From positions 46,064-110,063 of IMG/VR virus record IMGVR_UViG_3300024354_000013: a stretch of 64,000 nucleotides of DNA; one strand, written 5' to 3'. Source of the stretch: a virus. The notes under the pieces are model-generated. The model did no database searches. It was given only the letters and a program-made list of their open reading frames with translations, and had not been told where the DNA came from. Below, piece after piece: positions 14,157 through 22,632 of this stretch; position 1 is the stretch's first letter; every line of letters begins with the position of its first letter. The translations under genes were made by a program, and so were the position numbers.

Positions 14157-15710
14157 ATGGCAATTCAAACAATCCCAGGTCTAACTGGCTTCACGTATGC
14201 TCGTGTCGCATCTATGGACAAGCGTGCTGTTGGTAAGCTAACTGACGCTAACCACCTGGAGAGCTTCCACTCAACTGAGCCTGCTGATTACGACAAGAAA
14301 ATCATCAGCCTCTATACACAGAGCTCTCTTTACAGCAACGACTTCCTAGACATGATCAACAAAAGCACGCCTTATTACATTGATAATAATAGCGATGCTT
14401 GGAAATGGCAAGTAGCTGTTCCGTACAAATTCCCTAAAATCATCGACATCCCTGCTTCCACTCTTGAGTTGAGCAAGCCTGGTATTGATGGTCAAGAGTT
14501 CCAATTGGTAATTGACACAAACGAGTTCTCTAAGAACGCTATCGTTTCTGTTGGTTCTCGCCAATATGGTCCTCGCTTTTACGTTATTAAGGATCCAGTT
14601 CCTTGGAACATGGGCTTCCTTTATAGCTTCACTTTGGTTACAGACAATCCAACTGTAGACTTCGTTAGTCCTGTGTTCTTGCAAGTGGGCATTGAACTTG
14701 AACTAGTTGACGCTGCGATTGGTGAATTTGACCAAGACTTGTTAGGTCTTCCTCGTTTGGGTGAGCAAATCACAATGTTTGAATCTTTGGGTTCTGCATA
14801 TGGTTTTGAGCACAAAATCACTGAGTGGGCTGATGACAAAATGATGAGAGATAGCAAAGGTAATCCTTTGGATATCTTGGTTTACGCTCCTCAAAGACGT
14901 AACCAACTTCCTTTAACTCGTAACGATGTTAAATGGGAGCCATTCATCGAGTTCTGGATGAGAAAGTCTATGCTTGAGTTGAAAGTTAAGCGTATGATTT
15001 GGTCTCGCCCAGGCACTGTTAAAACAAATGGTAGCAAGCAAGAATTGAAGCGTACATCTGCTGGTGTTTACCACAGAATGCGTAACAACGGTAACTTGGT
15101 ACAATACAACCGTGGTGAATTCACTGCGAACTTGATCCGTTCTGTTTTTGGAGACTTGTTCTACAGAAGGGTGGATGTTAAAGATCGTAGAGTGAAAATG
15201 TACACCAACGAAGCTGGATTTGACGTGTTCCAACAAGCTTTGAAGAATGACGCTTTGAACAGCGGTTTGACATTCATGGCTGATAGCGGTAACCGTTATT
15301 TGCAAGGCGAAGGCCAGCACATCACTTACAACTTTGCATTCGATGCAATGGTTACACGTGAAACTGGTCGTGTTGAGCTCATCCATTTGAAAGAATTGGA
15401 TTTGCCTCAAACTAACTTAGAATTTGGTCAGAACAAGAAGAGCACTCCTGTATTCATGGTATTTGACGTGTCTCCAATGTCTGATGGTTCTATGGTTAAC
15501 AACATCCGTGAAGTTCGTATGAAGGGTGCACCTTCTATGACTTGGGGATATATTGATGGAACTCGTCACCATTTGGGATTTGCCAAATCTCAGGGTATGA
15601 GCTCTGCAAACAAATTCCCAGGATATGAAATCTGGATGAAAGACCGTTGTGATGTCTTTATCGAAGACTTGTCTCGTACAGTTTTGATCGAAGAGATTCC
15701 ACAATTCTAA
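14157..15710 (+). CDS. Major capsid protein, 517 aa
   Basis: Placed as the HK97-fold shell protein by several features: a position right after the scaffold-like gene, a length close to crAss-like capsid proteins (about 490-520 aa), a beta-rich sequence without repeats, and an A-rich leader (ATAAAAGGATAACAAA) typical of strong Bacteroidota expression. Codon use is visibly biased compared with neighbours: CGT for Arg, GGT for Gly and AAC for Asn dominate, as in highly expressed genes. No catalytic motifs. A strongly structured RNA region follows its stop. Confidence 0.85.
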   Translation: MAIQTIPGLTGFTYARVASMDKRAVGKLTDANHLESFHSTEPADYDKKIISLYTQSSLYSNDFLDMINKSTPYYIDNNSDAWKWQVAVPYKFPKIIDIPASTLELSKPGIDGQEFQLVIDTNEFSKNAIVSVGSRQYGPRFYVIKDPVPWNMGFLYSFTLVTDNPTVDFVSPVFLQVGIELELVDAAIGEFDQDLLGLPRLGEQITMFESLGSAYGFEHKITEWADDKMMRDSKGNPLDILVYAPQRRNQLPLTRNDVKWEPFIEFWMRKSMLELKVKRMIWSRPGTVKTNGSKQELKRTSAGVYHRMRNNGNLVQYNRGEFTANLIRSVFGDLFYRRVDVKDRRVKMYTNEAGFDVFQQALKNDALNSGLTFMADSGNRYLQGEGQHITYNFAFDAMVTRETGRVELIHLKELDLPQTNLEFGQNKKSTPVFMVFDVSPMSDGSMVNNIREVRMKGAPSMTWGYIDGTRHHLGFAKSQGMSSANKFPGYEIWMKDRCDVFIEDLSRTVLIEEIPQF

Positions 15711-15717
15711 TGACCGT

Positions 15718-15872
15718 ACTAGTGATGCTACCCGTAAGATCAGCATCCTAGTCTTCATAAAATCGAGAAGAGAATGCCCCCCACACTCCCTGTGGGGGAG
15801 CTCTTCTCAAACTACAGAGTGGTTGGACTGGGGTGTCTCCCAATCGCTATCCCTTCGATGGGAATCACTCTG
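15718..15872 (+). ncRNA. Three-hairpin structured intergenic RNA after the capsid gene
   Basis: Three consecutive hairpins fill the gap. The first pairs ACTAG.GATGCT with AGCATC-CTAGT (15718-15752). The second pairs GAGAAGAG with CTCTTCTC around an inner CCCCCACA/TGTGGGGG (15765-15808). The third pairs CAGAGTG with CACTCTG around an inner CCC.ATCG/CGATGGG (15815-15872). None is followed by a T-run, so they are not simple terminators. They may stabilise the capsid mRNA, mark a processing site, or be a small RNA. Confidence 0.55.
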
Positions 15873-15900
15873 CGAATAAAACCAAATAAATAAACTACAT

Positions 15901-16869
15901 ATGGGTAAGTTAGGTAAAATCTCAACAATTAAGAAGGAGTATAATAACTCACAACTTCAGACAATGCAAGGTGGACTTGCTTTAAAAGGTTTAACGCGTA
16001 TTCCTGGAACAGGGGTGTTTAAATATCCCTATAAGGAATTGGATGGTAAATACAGAACAGGACTTGATACTGAAGCTGCTTACATCCGCAGAATTTCTGA
16101 TCCTCTAGAAAGAGACTTGGAGATTGAGCGTGTTACAAAACTGAAAGCTAAATTGCAAGCTGCTCTTGGTGATGTTGACTTAGGTCCTCGTTCTAGTTTT
16201 TGGAACTATGGATTGTCTACATCTACACAAGATGGAATGCATGTTCAGCCTGTTAAACTTCTGGATGGTGACAACTTCTTCGATCTTGCAATTCCTCTAC
16301 AGGAACTAGCTTTTTCTTGGTTACGTGTTCATCCAACCATCGCAAGCTCATATCAAGCTTGGGAGCGTGGTGAATATCCAGCTGACACACAGTTTTACGT
16401 AGCTGATGATGAAATTGAAAATGCTGTTCTGTTCAAGAAGAAGCAACTCATCAACAAAGCTATTGTCAAGTTTGATGGAATGACTCCTGAGAGAAAAAGA
16501 AAAGTGGCACGTTTGTTGGGCCTACCTGTAACTGATGATACTAAAGAGGAAGCAGTTTACAACCTTGTAGACAATGTCCTCAAACAAACCGAGTTTAAAA
16601 ACGGTAAGTATCAGGGGTTGAATCCTGTTGAAGTGTTCACACGCTTTGCAGATATGAAAGACAACTTACTCCATATCAAAGACTTAGTGAAACAAGCCAT
16701 CACACATTCAATATACAGATCTAAGCCAAATGGTAAAATCTATGAAGGTGAATTTGAAATAGCTAAGGACGAAGATGATTTGATTAAACAACTCTCTGAT
16801 GATGACAATCAAGACTTGCTCTTGACTCTCGAAGGAAAGTTGAAAACTAAGAAATTAGCTGCAGTATGA
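15901..16869 (+). CDS. Structural-block protein after the capsid, 322 aa
   Basis: A hydrophilic alpha/beta protein without recognisable motifs. It has a basic N-terminus (MGKLGKISTIKKEYNN), a charged helical middle and a helical, lysine-rich C-terminus (LLLTLEGKLKTKKLAAV). It lies directly downstream of the structured RNA and overlaps the next gene by 4 bp (ATGA). The position right after the capsid gene matches the block of head/connector proteins in crAss-like genomes. Its exact role (head-tail connection or internal head protein) is not visible from sequence. Confidence 0.7.
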   Translation: MGKLGKISTIKKEYNNSQLQTMQGGLALKGLTRIPGTGVFKYPYKELDGKYRTGLDTEAAYIRRISDPLERDLEIERVTKLKAKLQAALGDVDLGPRSSFWNYGLSTSTQDGMHVQPVKLLDGDNFFDLAIPLQELAFSWLRVHPTIASSYQAWERGEYPADTQFYVADDEIENAVLFKKKQLINKAIVKFDGMTPERKRKVARLLGLPVTDDTKEEAVYNLVDNVLKQTEFKNGKYQGLNPVEVFTRFADMKDNLLHIKDLVKQAITHSIYRSKPNGKIYEGEFEIAKDEDDLIKQLSDDDNQDLLLTLEGKLKTKKLAAV

Positions 16870-17597
16870 TACCAGTAGATAGTTTATTATACAAGATAGA
16901 TCAGAAACTAAATAAACTATCAACTAATGTACACCAGCAGATAAACTTAGAAGACAAGATACTAGCCCTCAATGAGGCTCAGATAAAGCTGATAAAACAA
17001 AAGGTTGATGGTTTTAGTGTGATAAGTGGAATGGGACTTGACGCTTTTAAGAAGCGTTACGAGGACCTCCAAAGTTTGGTGATCACTTACAACCACCAAC
17101 CTCTTGAGCTCAAACTCAAGAACAAGGAACTAAATCAATGGTTTGCTAATCTGCATCTCCTAGTTCCCAAGTACATGTTCTATATTGATAGTTATGTACT
17201 GGCTGACAAAGGAGTGTGTAAGGACAGAAAGATCTGGATAAACAGAGATTTGGCTAAACATGGTGACCTTCAGTTCATTCTGAACAACGACCATTACAGA
17301 CCAAGCTTTGAATACCAAGAGACTTTCAACTTCCTTTCGACAGATGAAATAAGCATCTTCACCGATGGGACATTCACCCCAAGCAAAATCTACATGTCTT
17401 ACATGAGATATCCAGTTTATATCAATAAAGAAGGATATATAATGCTTGACGGAGAACCATCTTACAACCAAGACTGCGAACTTGAACTCTATCTAGAGGA
17501 TGAATTGGTAGACTTAACAGTACAAAACCTAGCTATGTATACAGAGAACGCACCCGCTGTTCAAAGTGCACAGTTCAGGATACAGACAAACGAATAA
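16866..17597 (+). CDS. Structural-block protein, 243 aa
   Basis: The N-terminal 70 residues look helical with heptad character (LLYKIDQKLNKLSTNVHQQI, LALNEAQIKLIKQKV). The rest is beta-rich with many aromatic residues (YMFYIDSYVLADKG, MSYMRYPVYINKEGYIML), like head-completion or adaptor proteins. The start overlaps the previous stop by 4 bp, and the next gene starts 28 bp later. No family is recognised beyond its conserved position in the late block. Confidence 0.65.
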   Translation: MIPVDSLLYKIDQKLNKLSTNVHQQINLEDKILALNEAQIKLIKQKVDGFSVISGMGLDAFKKRYEDLQSLVITYNHQPLELKLKNKELNQWFANLHLLVPKYMFYIDSYVLADKGVCKDRKIWINRDLAKHGDLQFILNNDHYRPSFEYQETFNFLSTDEISIFTDGTFTPSKIYMSYMRYPVYINKEGYIMLDGEPSYNQDCELELYLEDELVDLTVQNLAMYTENAPAVQSAQFRIQTNE

Positions 17598-17625
17598 GTT
17601 TTTTAATCACTAAAAATAAAGCAAA

Positions 17626-18798
17626 ATGGCTGATTTTTCATTAACTACGCTCTTCGTAGTACCAGTAGGGCAAACTGCGCTCCCTAGCTCTGGATCTACG
17701 CAAGACCTAACAGCAGGTCAGGTGGGTATCTACCGTGCTGACTACTCTGTTGCCACAGCTGGTAACATTGCTGCTTCTCCTTATTTCTATATTGCGCAGG
17801 GCCGTACCAACACTTATCTGCAAGGCTCTAAGCGTTCTGATAAGATTAAAGGTTGTCCTTCAGGATCTGGTTGCAAAAGCAACGTAACTGAATGGTATAA
17901 AGTGAACGGTTGTCCTACACCATTGACTCAAATCACTGATGTAGTAAACTGGAATGTACAATGTGGTGAGGTGGTAACCCTTACACTTCGTGCTCACTCT
18001 AGCTATTTAGACACTTTGTATTTTAACGGTTTCACTCGTTCAGTCACTGTAAATGCTCCTTGTTGTGAGTGTGACGGTAACCCTTGTGCTGCTGTTGATG
18101 TTCCTGCATTCATTGATGATGTAATCTATCATTTGAATTTGCAAGCTCCAGGTAACAACCCTGACAACATCACTTTGTCTGATTTCTATCAGTTCCAAAG
18201 AATTGGTAATGATGCAAACGCATTCTTGCGTATCACTGGTAAACCATTGACTAAATATGGTCAGCCTTGTGACGTTGCAGCATTTCCTTTCGAGTATGAC
18301 AGAATGTGGTTCCGTACATTCGTGTACAGTGGTCCAGCAACAACTGCTGACTTCATTGTGTACGATCCTTGTAACGTTGTTGCTGATCCTGTAGTTGTAC
18401 AGCGTTCTTCTTACGCCACTGGTACTTCTGCTGAGATTGCACAATTAGAAAAGAACTTCTACAGCTATCAAGCTGGTTACTTGAAGCATCTTTACAGAAT
18501 GAATGGCTACAACGAGAACTTTGAATCTTGGGTGAGCGATGGTACAACCTACACCACCTATTACATCAAGTTCAATGAGTATGACAAGTCTGTTTACAGC
18601 TGGGGCGATTATATCAAAGAAGATAGCACTGTAATCATTGCTGTTGAAAAAGATAGCGCTGCTGAAGCTGCAATTGAGGCTGTTCTTGTAGCTGGTCTTG
18701 GTGCTGTGGCTGATGAGAATGGAGTTTGTGTAACTACCACTTCTACAACAACCACTGTATGGCCTTCTACTTCTACTACTACAACTTTGATTCCGTAA
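17626..18798 (+). CDS. Abundant Cys-containing structural protein with poly-Thr tail, 390 aa
   Basis: A beta-rich protein with several cysteines (GCPSGSGC, CCECDGNPC). The C-terminus is a Thr/Ser tract, VCVTTTSTTTT then STSTTTTLIP, starting at about residue 370. Codon use is biased like the capsid gene (GGT, CGT and AAC rich), and the leader is A-rich (ACTAAAAATAAAGCAAA). Both suggest high expression, so it is a good candidate for the main head decoration or auxiliary capsid protein, although I cannot name a family. The Thr tail is the first of several poly-Thr tracts in virion proteins here. Confidence 0.65.
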   Translation: MADFSLTTLFVVPVGQTALPSSGSTQDLTAGQVGIYRADYSVATAGNIAASPYFYIAQGRTNTYLQGSKRSDKIKGCPSGSGCKSNVTEWYKVNGCPTPLTQITDVVNWNVQCGEVVTLTLRAHSSYLDTLYFNGFTRSVTVNAPCCECDGNPCAAVDVPAFIDDVIYHLNLQAPGNNPDNITLSDFYQFQRIGNDANAFLRITGKPLTKYGQPCDVAAFPFEYDRMWFRTFVYSGPATTADFIVYDPCNVVADPVVVQRSSYATGTSAEIAQLEKNFYSYQAGYLKHLYRMNGYNENFESWVSDGTTYTTYYIKFNEYDKSVYSWGDYIKEDSTVIIAVEKDSAAEAAIEAVLVAGLGAVADENGVCVTTTSTTTTVWPSTSTTTTLIP

Positions 18799-18829
18799 TA
18801 GTAGGAGAATAACCTAGATTATATTAACC

Positions 18830-18872
18830 TAAGCCAGAGGTGAGAGGATTTAAAACTCAATCCTCTGGCTTA
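18830..18872 (+). terminator. Long hairpin, possible attenuator or weak terminator
   Basis: TAAGCCAGAGG pairs with CCTCTGGCTTA (11 bp). An overlapping alternative stem, AGAGGATT/AATCCTCT, uses the same CCTCT, so the two cannot form together. Only A/T-rich sequence without a true T-run follows. Confidence 0.5.
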
Positions 18873-18887
18873 ATTATTTAAGACAAC

Positions 18888-19451
18888 ATGGCAGATTTAA
18901 AACTAGACATACTGGTAATCCCTACATATAATGTAACCACACTTGGGGTTGCTGATGCCTCTACCTATCCAACTAATCCACCTGTTGTTTCTGGTGCTAC
19001 AATTGAAATCACAGTTCCTGGATTTGGCACATTCTTCAAACCTTTTAGTGTTAATGACTTCAACATATTTACAACATCAAACTTAGGAATCACTCCTCCA
19101 GGTGTGGATCAGCCACTTCCTGATGGTGTGTATCGTTTAAAATATTCTGTGGCTCCTGCATACTTAAACTATGTAGAGAAGTCAATCATGCGTATTGAAC
19201 AGCTACAAGAGAAGTTTGATGGAGCATTTATGAAGCTTGATATGATGGAATGTGATAGAGCTATAAAAACACAAGCGTTTGTAGATTTGAACACTATAAA
19301 TTTCTTTATACAGGGAGCTTTAGCTGCTGCCAACAACTGTGCTGATGTTGAAGCAACAAAAATGTACAATCAGGCAGATATGATGCTGAACAACTTCTTG
19401 AAGAACAATTGTGGATGTTCTGGAAACAACTACATTATAAACTTTTATTAA
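18888..19451 (+). CDS. Structural-block protein, 187 aa
   Basis: The N-terminal 90 residues are beta-rich and look like an immunoglobulin-type sandwich (LDILVIPTYNVTTLGVADAS, IEITVPGFGTFFKPFSVND). The C-terminal half is helical, with a cluster of Cys near the end (NNCGCSGNN). Several small Bacteroidota phage virion proteins share this beta-then-helical plan. It starts MAD like the upstream abundant protein and is followed 1 bp later by a tiny Cys-rich gene. It may be a connector or decoration protein. Confidence 0.65.
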   Translation: MADLKLDILVIPTYNVTTLGVADASTYPTNPPVVSGATIEITVPGFGTFFKPFSVNDFNIFTTSNLGITPPGVDQPLPDGVYRLKYSVAPAYLNYVEKSIMRIEQLQEKFDGAFMKLDMMECDRAIKTQAFVDLNTINFFIQGALAAANNCADVEATKMYNQADMMLNNFLKNNCGCSGNNYIINFY

Positions 19452-19452
19452 T

Positions 19453-19605
19453 ATGGCTGCTTGTAAAAAATGTGGAGCTAAGGTTGGATGTGGATGTCAA
19501 TTGATTAACGGTCTTTGTGCTGCATGCAATTCTGCTGTAAAACAAGGAAGAAAAATTATAGGAAATGTTATCACCCAGGCTTACAAATTGTCCAGAGTGC
19601 GCTAG
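19453..19605 (+). CDS. Tiny zinc-finger-like protein, 50 aa
   Basis: The frame from ATG 19453 to TAG 19603-19605 encodes CKKCGAKVGCGC followed by LCAACN. These six Cys form two CxxC-type pairs suited to one or two zinc ions, before a basic helical tail (KQGRKIIGNVITQAYKLSRV). It starts 1 bp after the upstream stop and overlaps the next gene by 41 bp, so it is embedded in the operon. It may be a structural zinc protein or RNA-binding factor; function unknown. Confidence 0.7.
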   Translation: MAACKKCGAKVGCGCQLINGLCAACNSAVKQGRKIIGNVITQAYKLSRVR

Positions 19606-19831
19606 TATTCCCAATCTTATCGCTGAGATAGATTGTAAACTGGCAGCCCTTGGAAACAATTTGTACAATAATGTTGTGTTTATGTTGAACCAGCCTGTAC
19701 CTGGAGGGGTAATGCTGGCACTCATAAACTACAGAAGAATACTTGTCTACAAGTATTGTAATCCCGATTATGCTGCTTGTTATACAGTGAATATGATTGC
19801 GAGCAGAGTTAAACTTTTAAAATATAAATAA
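19565..19831 (+). CDS. Small Cys-containing protein, 88 aa
   Basis: The N-terminus has a CPEC pair (TNCPECASIPNLIAEIDCKL), followed by a helical/strand mix with further Cys (YCNPDYAACYTVN). It overlaps the tiny zinc-finger gene by 41 bp in another frame and abuts the collar-domain fibre gene (stop 19831, next ATG 19832). The spacing suggests coupled translation of a small structural set. No family recognised. Confidence 0.65.
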   Translation: MLSPRLTNCPECASIPNLIAEIDCKLAALGNNLYNNVVFMLNQPVPGGVMLALINYRRILVYKYCNPDYAACYTVNMIASRVKLLKYK

Positions 19832-20929
19832 ATGTCCAACATTTGTTCAAATTGCTATAACGGTTGTGCAGAAACAATTTCTGATCAATGTGTGAGATAT
19901 ACAGGAGTGGATGTTCCCGTTTTGGGAATTCAAACAGGAGATTCTCTTTCGTATGTTGAACAAGCATTGATTACTTTTCTTGTATCTACACTTGATGGAA
20001 GTGGTATAGTTTTACCAATTGACCCTCAAATTATCTGTGAGATTGTAAACAAGAATCTTGTAGAATGTGAAGACCTCACACTCATAAATGTTATCAATGC
20101 ATTAATAAAGGCCATATGTGAGCTTGACACAAGACTCACTGCTCTTGAGGCTGACTTTGCTGCTCTAGAGGGAGCATATACAGTGGGTTGTCTTGATGGT
20201 GTAACTGGTTCTTCTGGAACACATGCCATCCTTCAGGCAGCCATCAATAAGATTTGTGATATAGAAGTGGACCTTGCAGCGCTAGCTCTTGATGTAGATA
20301 CAAACTATGTCAAGCTTGCTGATCTCAACGCATTAATTCAGGCTTACCTAAACAGTATTGGTACAAGCACCAAGTATTATAACAAAATGATACCTTATGT
20401 AGCTGTAGAATACTATGGCTCTCTTACAGGTAAGTTTGATGGTACAGGTGCTGGTATTGGTGACTGGGAGAAAATCTACCTCTGTAATGGTCAAAATGGA
20501 ACGCCTGATAAAAGAGGACGTGTTCCAGTGGGAGTGACAACAGGTATGGGAGGTGGAGCTATGAGCCCTGCAGTGGATCCTGCTGTGCCAAGCAACCCTA
20601 ACTACACTCTTCTGGGAACAGCTGGTTCTAATACAGTGACTCTTGCTACCAACCAAATACCTGCACACTCACACTCAGCTACATCATCTGTAACTGATCC
20701 TGGACACACACATACACTTGCTTACGCTCCTGGTAAATCTGATCCAGATGAAGCGGGTGCTGTTGCTGATTATATGGATCAAGCTGGTACAAAGAGTTCT
20801 TCTGCAACTACTAACTCAGCAAGTACAGGAATCTCCGTAAGTGTTACTATTGGCTCTACAGGAGGAGGACTAGGTCATAACAACTATCAACCTGGTCTTG
20901 GATGTTACTACATCATGTATATTCCTTAA
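19832..20929 (+). CDS. Tail-fibre protein with phage tail-collar domain, 365 aa
   Basis: The N-terminus carries the adaptor-like motif QCVRYTGVDVPVLGIQTGDS that also appears in three other fibre-type proteins here. A helical stalk (residues about 80-180) follows. The C-terminal 180 residues form a tail-collar/microcystin-dependent-protein type domain: WEKIYLCNGQNGTPDKRGRV, then NQIPAHSHS, GHTHTL and HNNYQPGLGCYYIMYIP. The His-rich loops and the terminal 'P....YIMYIP' are typical of metal-stabilised receptor-binding tips. It likely acts in host recognition or in trimer assembly. Confidence 0.8.
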   Translation: MSNICSNCYNGCAETISDQCVRYTGVDVPVLGIQTGDSLSYVEQALITFLVSTLDGSGIVLPIDPQIICEIVNKNLVECEDLTLINVINALIKAICELDTRLTALEADFAALEGAYTVGCLDGVTGSSGTHAILQAAINKICDIEVDLAALALDVDTNYVKLADLNALIQAYLNSIGTSTKYYNKMIPYVAVEYYGSLTGKFDGTGAGIGDWEKIYLCNGQNGTPDKRGRVPVGVTTGMGGGAMSPAVDPAVPSNPNYTLLGTAGSNTVTLATNQIPAHSHSATSSVTDPGHTHTLAYAPGKSDPDEAGAVADYMDQAGTKSSSATTNSASTGISVSVTIGSTGGGLGHNNYQPGLGCYYIMYIP

Positions 20930-20950
20930 TAGCTAAACTCTTTACATAAA

Positions 20951-21205
20951 ATGATATTTCTTCCACAAAACCCATGCTGCACACCTGTAGTCACTCCTGT
21001 TTATGCTGCGTGTGAACCTTGTACAGCACAGCCTATTCCAACGAATAGTGTGTCATACAGTGGTCCAAACCTTCCATGTACACAGATTCATACATGTGAT
21101 ACAGTGACTGTGTCTCTTCAAAAAATAGACGAACAAATTTGTATACTGAAACAACAAATCGTAAACCTTCAGAGTCAAATAGACGATTGTTGCACACCTT
21201 CATAA
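20951..21205 (+). CDS. Small Cys-rich coiled-coil virion-type protein, 84 aa
   Basis: Cys-rich at both ends (NPCCTPV, CEPCTAQP, DDCCTPS), with the adaptor motif SVSYSGPNLPCTQIHTCDTV in the middle and then a coiled coil (LQKIDEQICILKQQIVNLQS). The combination suggests a short trimeric adaptor without a distal tip, perhaps a plug or linker for fibres. It is the last gene of its operon, directly followed by tandem hairpins. Confidence 0.65.
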   Translation: MIFLPQNPCCTPVVTPVYAACEPCTAQPIPTNSVSYSGPNLPCTQIHTCDTVTVSLQKIDEQICILKQQIVNLQSQIDDCCTPS

Positions 21206-21213
21206 AGTTAAAA

Positions 21214-21276
21214 ATCCCTGTTTGTTGGTTTTCAGGGATCCTCCCTGGGGCTATGGCCCTGGGGAGTTTTTGTTTT
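21214..21276 (+). terminator. Tandem terminator hairpins, rightward
   Basis: A first stem, ATCCCTG/CAGGGAT (21214-21239), is followed by an 11-bp stem CTCCCTGGGGC/GCCCTGGGGAG with a TATG loop (21241-21266, two G-T pairs) and TTTTTGTTTT. It ends the capsid operon. Confidence 0.85.
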
Positions 21277-21320
21277 CTAACTAACTTAGTTAGTAACAAT
21301 AATGAAGTTGGTTAAAATAA

Positions 21321-21353
21321 TTTGGAAAATATGAAAAAACTTTCGTACCTTTA
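21321..21353 (+). promoter_or_regulatory. Bacteroidota-type promoter for the ring/muzzle operon
   Basis: TTTG (21321-21324), a 21-bp gap and TACCTTTA (21346-21353). It lies between a strong terminator and the next gene. Confidence 0.6.
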
Positions 21354-21381
21354 GGCCAATTTTAATCAAACTAAAACGTAA

Positions 21382-22632
21382 ATGCCTGAAAATCAATCTC
21401 TTCTGCAACAGATGGAGCATATGCTTCACTGGAAAAAGAGCAAAAAGTTCTATGCAGACAAACTCAACATTACAGAAAGCGAAGTGGATGATTTGATAAA
21501 GGAGCTGCGAAGTTCGCAGATGGCACAGGATGACGCAGAGATAGGGAACTACATTGGGGAGCTAGAAGATCAGATAGTAAGATTTTATGAAGACGTTCAA
21601 AGGGGAACTGGAGAAGTGGTCTTCAACTCTAAAGAGGAAATCAAAAGTTTAGATGAGCTCATTGAGAAGTGCAAGATTGATACAGAGAAATGGGAAATAA
21701 CTAAATACGTACAAAACTACTGGGGAAATGCTGAGCAGCCTCACTACCAAGTGAAAGCATGGCTGGGCAAGAAGAAAGGAGAACAAGTTTTTCAAGATAA
21801 TTTCATCACATTTCTTGAGACATATACACCTGTTTCGCCTGAGATAGTGGCTCCTAAGTATGATGCAGGCAGACAAGATGCTTGCCTTATTATCAACAAA
21901 CAGGATGCCCATTTAAACAAACTAGATATAGCAGGGGATAACGATATAGACGAGCGTTTTGGTGATTTCATACAGAGGGTGGAGATCATCCTAGACCAAG
22001 CCTCTCTAGCCAACAATCTCACAGATATCAAATACATCATTGGTTCTGATGAGTTCAATAGTGAGTTTACCAACACCACTACAAAGGGTACACCCCAACA
22101 AAACATCTTGTCCTATCACGATGCTTTCCAAGCTATCTGTGATCATGAAGTGAGTGTGATAAACCTTCTCCTTCAGAAGGGTGAAGAAGTGGAGGTGATA
22201 TTTGTAGCTGGCAATCATGATGAGTATGTAGGATGGCATTTAGCCAGTTGGTTGAAAACCTATTACAGAAAAGAATATCGTGTGCATTTTGACATATCTC
22301 CAAGGTATAGGAAGTACGTAAGTTATGGAAGTTCTGCAATGATGTTCAACCACGGAGATGCTCTTAAGCCTGCAAAACTTGCGCATCTGTTCCCAATGGA
22401 GTTCAAATTTGCATGGTCAGACCACGATAATTTCTACATATTTACAGGTGATAAACACCATGAAATGAGTTTAGATTTCAATGGTATTAAGTTCTATCAG
22501 CTTCCAGCCTTCTCCACAGCTAAGAGTGGATGGGATGATAAAAATGGGTACACAATAACCAAAGGTGAAGTGACAGGATTCTTGATAGACTATGATAATG
22601 GAATAACAAATATATTCAAACAGTATTTATAA
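21382..22632 (+). CDS. Calcineurin-like metallophosphoesterase, 416 aa
   Basis: All the two-metal phosphoesterase signatures are visible: DAH (D175, H177), GSDE (221-224), GNHD (277-280), HGD (324-326) and GDKHH (356-360). An N-terminal helical segment (KKSKKFYADKLNITESEVDD) resembles a HTH. The substrate could be DNA or RNA ends, cyclic nucleotides or phosphoproteins; the fold alone does not decide. It is unusual to find it as the first gene of an operon of ring and muzzle proteins, coupled to the next gene by TAATG. It could be a virion-assembly enzyme, a nuclease or an anti-defence enzyme. Confidence 0.8.
   Translation: MPENQSLLQQMEHMLHWKKSKKFYADKLNITESEVDDLIKELRSSQMAQDDAEIGNYIGELEDQIVRFYEDVQRGTGEVVFNSKEEIKSLDELIEKCKIDTEKWEITKYVQNYWGNAEQPHYQVKAWLGKKKGEQVFQDNFITFLETYTPVSPEIVAPKYDAGRQDACLIINKQDAHLNKLDIAGDNDIDERFGDFIQRVEIILDQASLANNLTDIKYIIGSDEFNSEFTNTTTKGTPQQNILSYHDAFQAICDHEVSVINLLLQKGEEVEVIFVAGNHDEYVGWHLASWLKTYYRKEYRVHFDISPRYRKYVSYGSSAMMFNHGDALKPAKLAHLFPMEFKFAWSDHDNFYIFTGDKHHEMSLDFNGIKFYQLPAFSTAKSGWDDKNGYTITKGEVTGFLIDYDNGITNIFKQYL

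Noticed and set aside
15765-15808. Rho-independent terminator after the capsid gene
   Set aside because: The stem is strong but no T-run follows and the downstream gene has no promoter of its own, so I describe it as structured RNA instead.
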